DNA of 64,000 bases from Chlorops oryzae (Eukaryota; Arthropoda; Insecta; Diptera; Chloropidae): the NCBI GenBank assembly GCA_020466095.1, contig CM035807.1:79690351-79754350 (forward strand). The letters are read 5' to 3'. The notes under the pieces were generated by a model. That model was not told the DNA's origin. It searched no databases and saw nothing but the letters and a program-made list of their open reading frames with translations. This document shows positions 60,974 to 64,000 of this stretch, piece by piece (the first letter of the stretch is position 1; each line of letters starts with the position of its first letter). The position numbers and the translations under genes are program-made.

Positions 60974-61907
60974 CTACTCCTCAACACTAAATGAAATTGC
61001 AACTAGCTTGTCGTGGAAGCCGCCATCTTGATTAGCGTTTGAAAGATCTAAGCTTGCGCTGCAGAAACTAATGCCTGAATCAAGATCATTTTCGATCGAA
61101 TTCAGACATAAGCGTTTCGTCTTTATTGAAATCTCTTCCTCGAAGTTGCGCTTACGTCCCGAAAGTTCTAATTCCACACCTTCGGTATTGTTCTCATCAG
61201 TATGGGCTCGTGGAGGACTCCAGTCCATCGAATGATGCACTAAGGCTTGTACTGTAAGTACTTCAAAATGTGGAATAGGGCTTTTCAGAGGAGAATCCGT
61301 TCGCATTCGTTTTGGCGTTTCAATCATAGTAGAGTTCGCTAGGCCACCAAAATCATCAAAGGCTACATCATTTTCCTATTGCAAGGAATTGGTTTTTAAC
61401 ATTTTTGAAATAGTTCCTTAAGTTATTAGGTGCAATCAGCAGGCTCAACTGTTGTGGAACTGTTTATGAAAATTTAGCTAAAAGTTGCACTACCAACTAA
61501 GCTTTCGCAGCAAGTTGATTGTGCGGACTACATTTTTGGAAATAGAGCACGCGCTGTGAAAGCTTAACTGGTAGCGCACCTTTTAGCCGAATTTTAATTA
61601 ACAATTTCACAACGATTGAGCCTGCTGAGTGCTCCCATTGCTTACCATTTCATTGCGCACATCTTCCTCGCTCTTCTGCTTTGTTCCGATCAACCGATGG
61701 TTCGAAATTATTCGAAATGGATAGAGAAGTCAGATAGAATTCTATCCAAAAGTTTAAATGAATTATGCGTACCTTTAAGGCTTGGAGAATGTCCCTCATT
61801 TCGTTCAATTCCATGTCTTCATCGTACACTCCGTGTCCGATAAGCAAGACTTTAATTCGGGCCTTTTCAGCCGCTTCCCTTTTGTGTTTTTGGCTTCGTA
61901 ATTCCAT
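60974..61907 (-). CDS. Unrecognised 178-residue basic protein, two exons
   Basis: Not recognised. The start is ATG at 61907 in an AAAAATGG context. Exon 1 (61907-61773) ends CAAGCCTTAAAG before donor GTACGC. Exon 2 (61375-60974) follows acceptor TTGCAATAG. Both junctions are phase 0, and the total is 178 residues. The N-terminal 45 residues are charged and helical-looking (KHKREAAEKARIKVLL, MELNEMRDILQALK). The second exon has FDDFGGLANS, basic clusters TPKRMRT and GRKRNFEEE...KTKRLC that could be nuclear localisation signals, and an acidic Ser-rich end. AATAAA sits on this strand at 60955-60950, about 20 nt past the stop. A nuclear regulatory protein is only a guess. Confidence 0.6.
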
Positions 61908-62170
61908 TTTTATTTCCTCGTAATCCACTTTCAAGTTGAATGAGAAAATTTCCGTTTAAACTAATTGGGCTCTTTGAGCTGTCATTTCGTTTGAATTTTG
62001 TGCTGCCCAATCGGAAGATTTACTATTTACGGGAAAATCTTACAGGAGGTTTACACACGAAAAGCTTTACCTACGATCTTATACATATACATACATATAT
62101 ATTAGAGTTTCGATAGAGTGAACTAATTTTTACGTTGGAAAGAGAAAAAAATCAAATTTCACACAGAAAC

Positions 62171-63433
62171 TAAGGGCCAATATTACCAAGCACATTTAAA
62201 AAAATTTTAAAATTAAAATAATAGATATTTTCGATACAAGTGTCGAAATGAAGCTTTTTTTTGCACGAGTGGTAAATGTTGTAAAACGAGGCGCAGCCGA
62301 GTTTTACAATACCACGAGTGCGAAAAAAAGCTGAGTTTCGACACGAGTGCCGAACAATATTTGATGCAATAAGATTTCAAACTAGATTTTAACCTAAATT
62401 TAAGAAAACGTTTTTTTTGTGAAGAAAATTTTTATTTTTATTTGACAGATTCATAATTTGAAATTCTTTATTATACAACTTCGTAGTATGCTCTGCTTAT
62501 TTTTGCCTTGTATTTTTTGAAATGCGTGCGTTTTGAAATTTATTATTGCACGCTTTGAAATTCATTACAAACCGTGGTAGTATGCCATGCTTTCTGTTTG
62601 TTTTAAAATTTTTTTTTATACTTTCTCAAATCTAGTGTTATAATATGCTTCATTATGATTTTAAAATCGACATCATAATAGGCCTATTATGATGTCGAAT
62701 TGCATAAAAATATTTTTATTTTAAATTTCATTATCAATATGAAACTTTTTTAAATATCGCAAAATGTGGCAGCACGCTCCATTGTCAGGGTAGTCAGTCA
62801 AATTCACAGTTGCTTGAAATATTATTTTTGAGCATTGAGCCGCGTGCGCGCGATTATTCATCAGCTTCATATCGCTATAGTCCGAATCCATAAATTTAAT
62901 GCTTTGCTTGTTTCGTATTGCACAGATTTTTTCCGTAAAATTTTAGAATGAATGTAATCAGCTGCTTTTCTATCGCCTAGAACAGGGCTGTTACGGTATT
63001 TAAAAAAATACTTAAACGACCTATTGAGGTTGTTAACATTTTTTTCAAAAATATTTTAAAAATTTCTTTGGTGAAAATGAAAATCAGATTTTAGTTTTAA
63101 ATATTTTTTAAATATACTTGGTAATATTGGCCCTAAGAATTGGCATGGCATTAATTCGTACTCCTAATTGCTGCGCTGTGACTCCAAAGCTTCTAGTCCT
63201 GTCTATCGCATTGTGTTATTTCCAAAACTGCAGTTTTTTTAAAATTATTTCTTTGAATTTTTCCAAACAGCTGGTTTTTGAAAATCGAGCTCAAATTTGA
63301 TATCATATTTAAACGCAGTGCCGAGGTGATTTAAAATATTTTAAAAATTTTTTTAAAAATTGGAATGGTAAAAACCAAAAGCGGATTTTTAATTTAAAAA
63401 ATTTTTAAATATGCTTGGTAATATTGGCCCTAA
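62171..63433. repeat. TTAGGGCCAATATTACC repeat set, three ends
   Basis: TAAGGGCCAATATTACCAAG occurs at 62171 (plus), and its reverse complement occurs at 63117-63136 and 63414-63433. Each is followed inward by AT-rich AAATTTTTTTAAA-type sequence. The pairs 62171/63136 and 62171/63433 could each define an inverted-repeat element of about 1.0 or 1.3 kb. The two right ends are direct repeats of each other. Confidence 0.6.
62230..62353. repeat. Long hairpin within TTAGGGCC element
   Basis: The left arm (about 62240-62287: GTGTCGAAATGAAGC, then TTGCACGAGTGGTAAATGTT, GTAAAAC) is complementary to 62301-62344 with few mismatches. The loop is GAGGCGCAGCCGA. Pairing weakly extends to about 62230 and 62353. 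It sits inside the element listed at 62171. Confidence 0.75.
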
Positions 63434-63624
63434 CTCTTTGTTTTTCGGATTTAAAATTTTGTTCACACTAAAGAGCTTTTAGACTGTTCACACTACAGAG
63501 TACTGAATGAAAAAACTTATGTGCTCACACCACAGACTATTCAGACTCGAATGTATTACATCTTTGATTTAATTATTATTTTTATATTTCCTCCAAAGCT
63601 TTCAAGGATCACAGGGCCGCAAGT

Positions 63625-63844
63625 GCTATTTATTGAAATTAAATTAATTACATCTTCCTGCAAATTTTCAATATTCAGGCATGCTATAGAAATCGAATCC
63701 GAATCCAAATTTTCGAAATCAATGTGATTTCAATGGAAATCTAAGCAATTTCGAATTTTTGTTTGTTGGGATTCGATTTCTTGAGCATGCCTGAATATTG
63801 AAAATTTGCAGGAAGATGTAATTAATTTAATTTAAATAAATAGC
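63625..63844. repeat. Long inverted repeat, 76-bp arms
   Basis: Left arm 63625-63700 (GCTATTTATTGAAATTAAAT; ACATCTTCCTGCAAATTTTC; AATATTCAGGCATGCT) and right arm 63769-63844 are reverse complements with about four mismatches, around a 68-base spacer that is itself partly self-complementary. No ORF. It could be a MITE or a hairpin RNA source. Confidence 0.75.
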
Positions 63845-64000
63845 GCGTGATTATAAAAATTCTATTTCGTTGTAAAACGTTCTTAGCTTTTCTTAGCTAA
63901 CGAAGGGACTTGTTCGAAGTAAAATTCTCCCGCACACACGGACTTGTAGGGGAGAGTGGCATCAGTTCTTCTTCTGTGATGACTATACATAAGATTTTAA

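Noticed and set aside
1..64000. CRISPR arrays, bacterial operons, viral genes or toxin genes
   Set aside because: No direct-repeat/spacer array, operon-like gene packing or recognisable viral or toxin protein was seen; the gene structure is animal.

Overview
The window is AT-rich, intron-rich nuclear DNA from a higher fly (cyclorrhaphan Diptera). The evidence is a Fat2/Kugelei cadherin very close to the Drosophila one, short introns with fly-type splice sites, and a dense load of mariner, non-LTR, SINE and small inverted-repeat elements. I cannot name the species; a non-drosophilid fly with a large genome is my inference. All gene models below were built by reading splice sites and phases by eye.

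Layout. (1) 1-11808: no coding exon; read as the 3' part of a long kug intron, with several repeats. (2) 11809-20079 (+): the 3' part of kugelei: 12 complete cadherin repeats plus the end of another, EGF and laminin-G domains, a membrane segment and the cytoplasmic tail. A 66-bp in-frame intron lies in the first LamG, and an apparent one-base frameshift lies just inside the membrane. (3) 20080-23686: kug 3' UTR and intergenic DNA with nested small elements. (4) 23687-56862 (+): one 10-exon TOG-domain gene of the TOGARAM/Crescerin (cilium microtubule) family. Its phases join into a 1766-residue frame. Its introns hold a possible micropeptide ORF, a dead LOA/I-like LINE, a dead mariner, a three-copy tRNA-derived SINE family and many MITE-like elements. 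A likely alternative first exon at 48501-48838 matches the phase of the last exon. (5) 57670-58901 (-): a two-exon RBM7-like RNA-binding protein, convergent with the TOG gene. (6) 60974-61907 (-): a two-exon 178-residue protein I do not recognise. (7) 61908-64000: intergenic DNA with long inverted repeats.

The genes do not form a pathway: a planar-polarity/migration cadherin, a ciliary microtubule protein, an RNA-decay adaptor and an unknown basic protein. The most unusual part is the accessory DNA: at least five small repeat families have two or more copies inside this window, two cases are nested insertions, and one TTAA-flanked element sits 30 nt from a kug splice acceptor, where its target duplication could supply the branch site. 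I did not find a clearly new biological system. The best candidates for something undescribed are the repeat families, the long hairpins near the right end, the alternative TOG exon and the orphan small genes.
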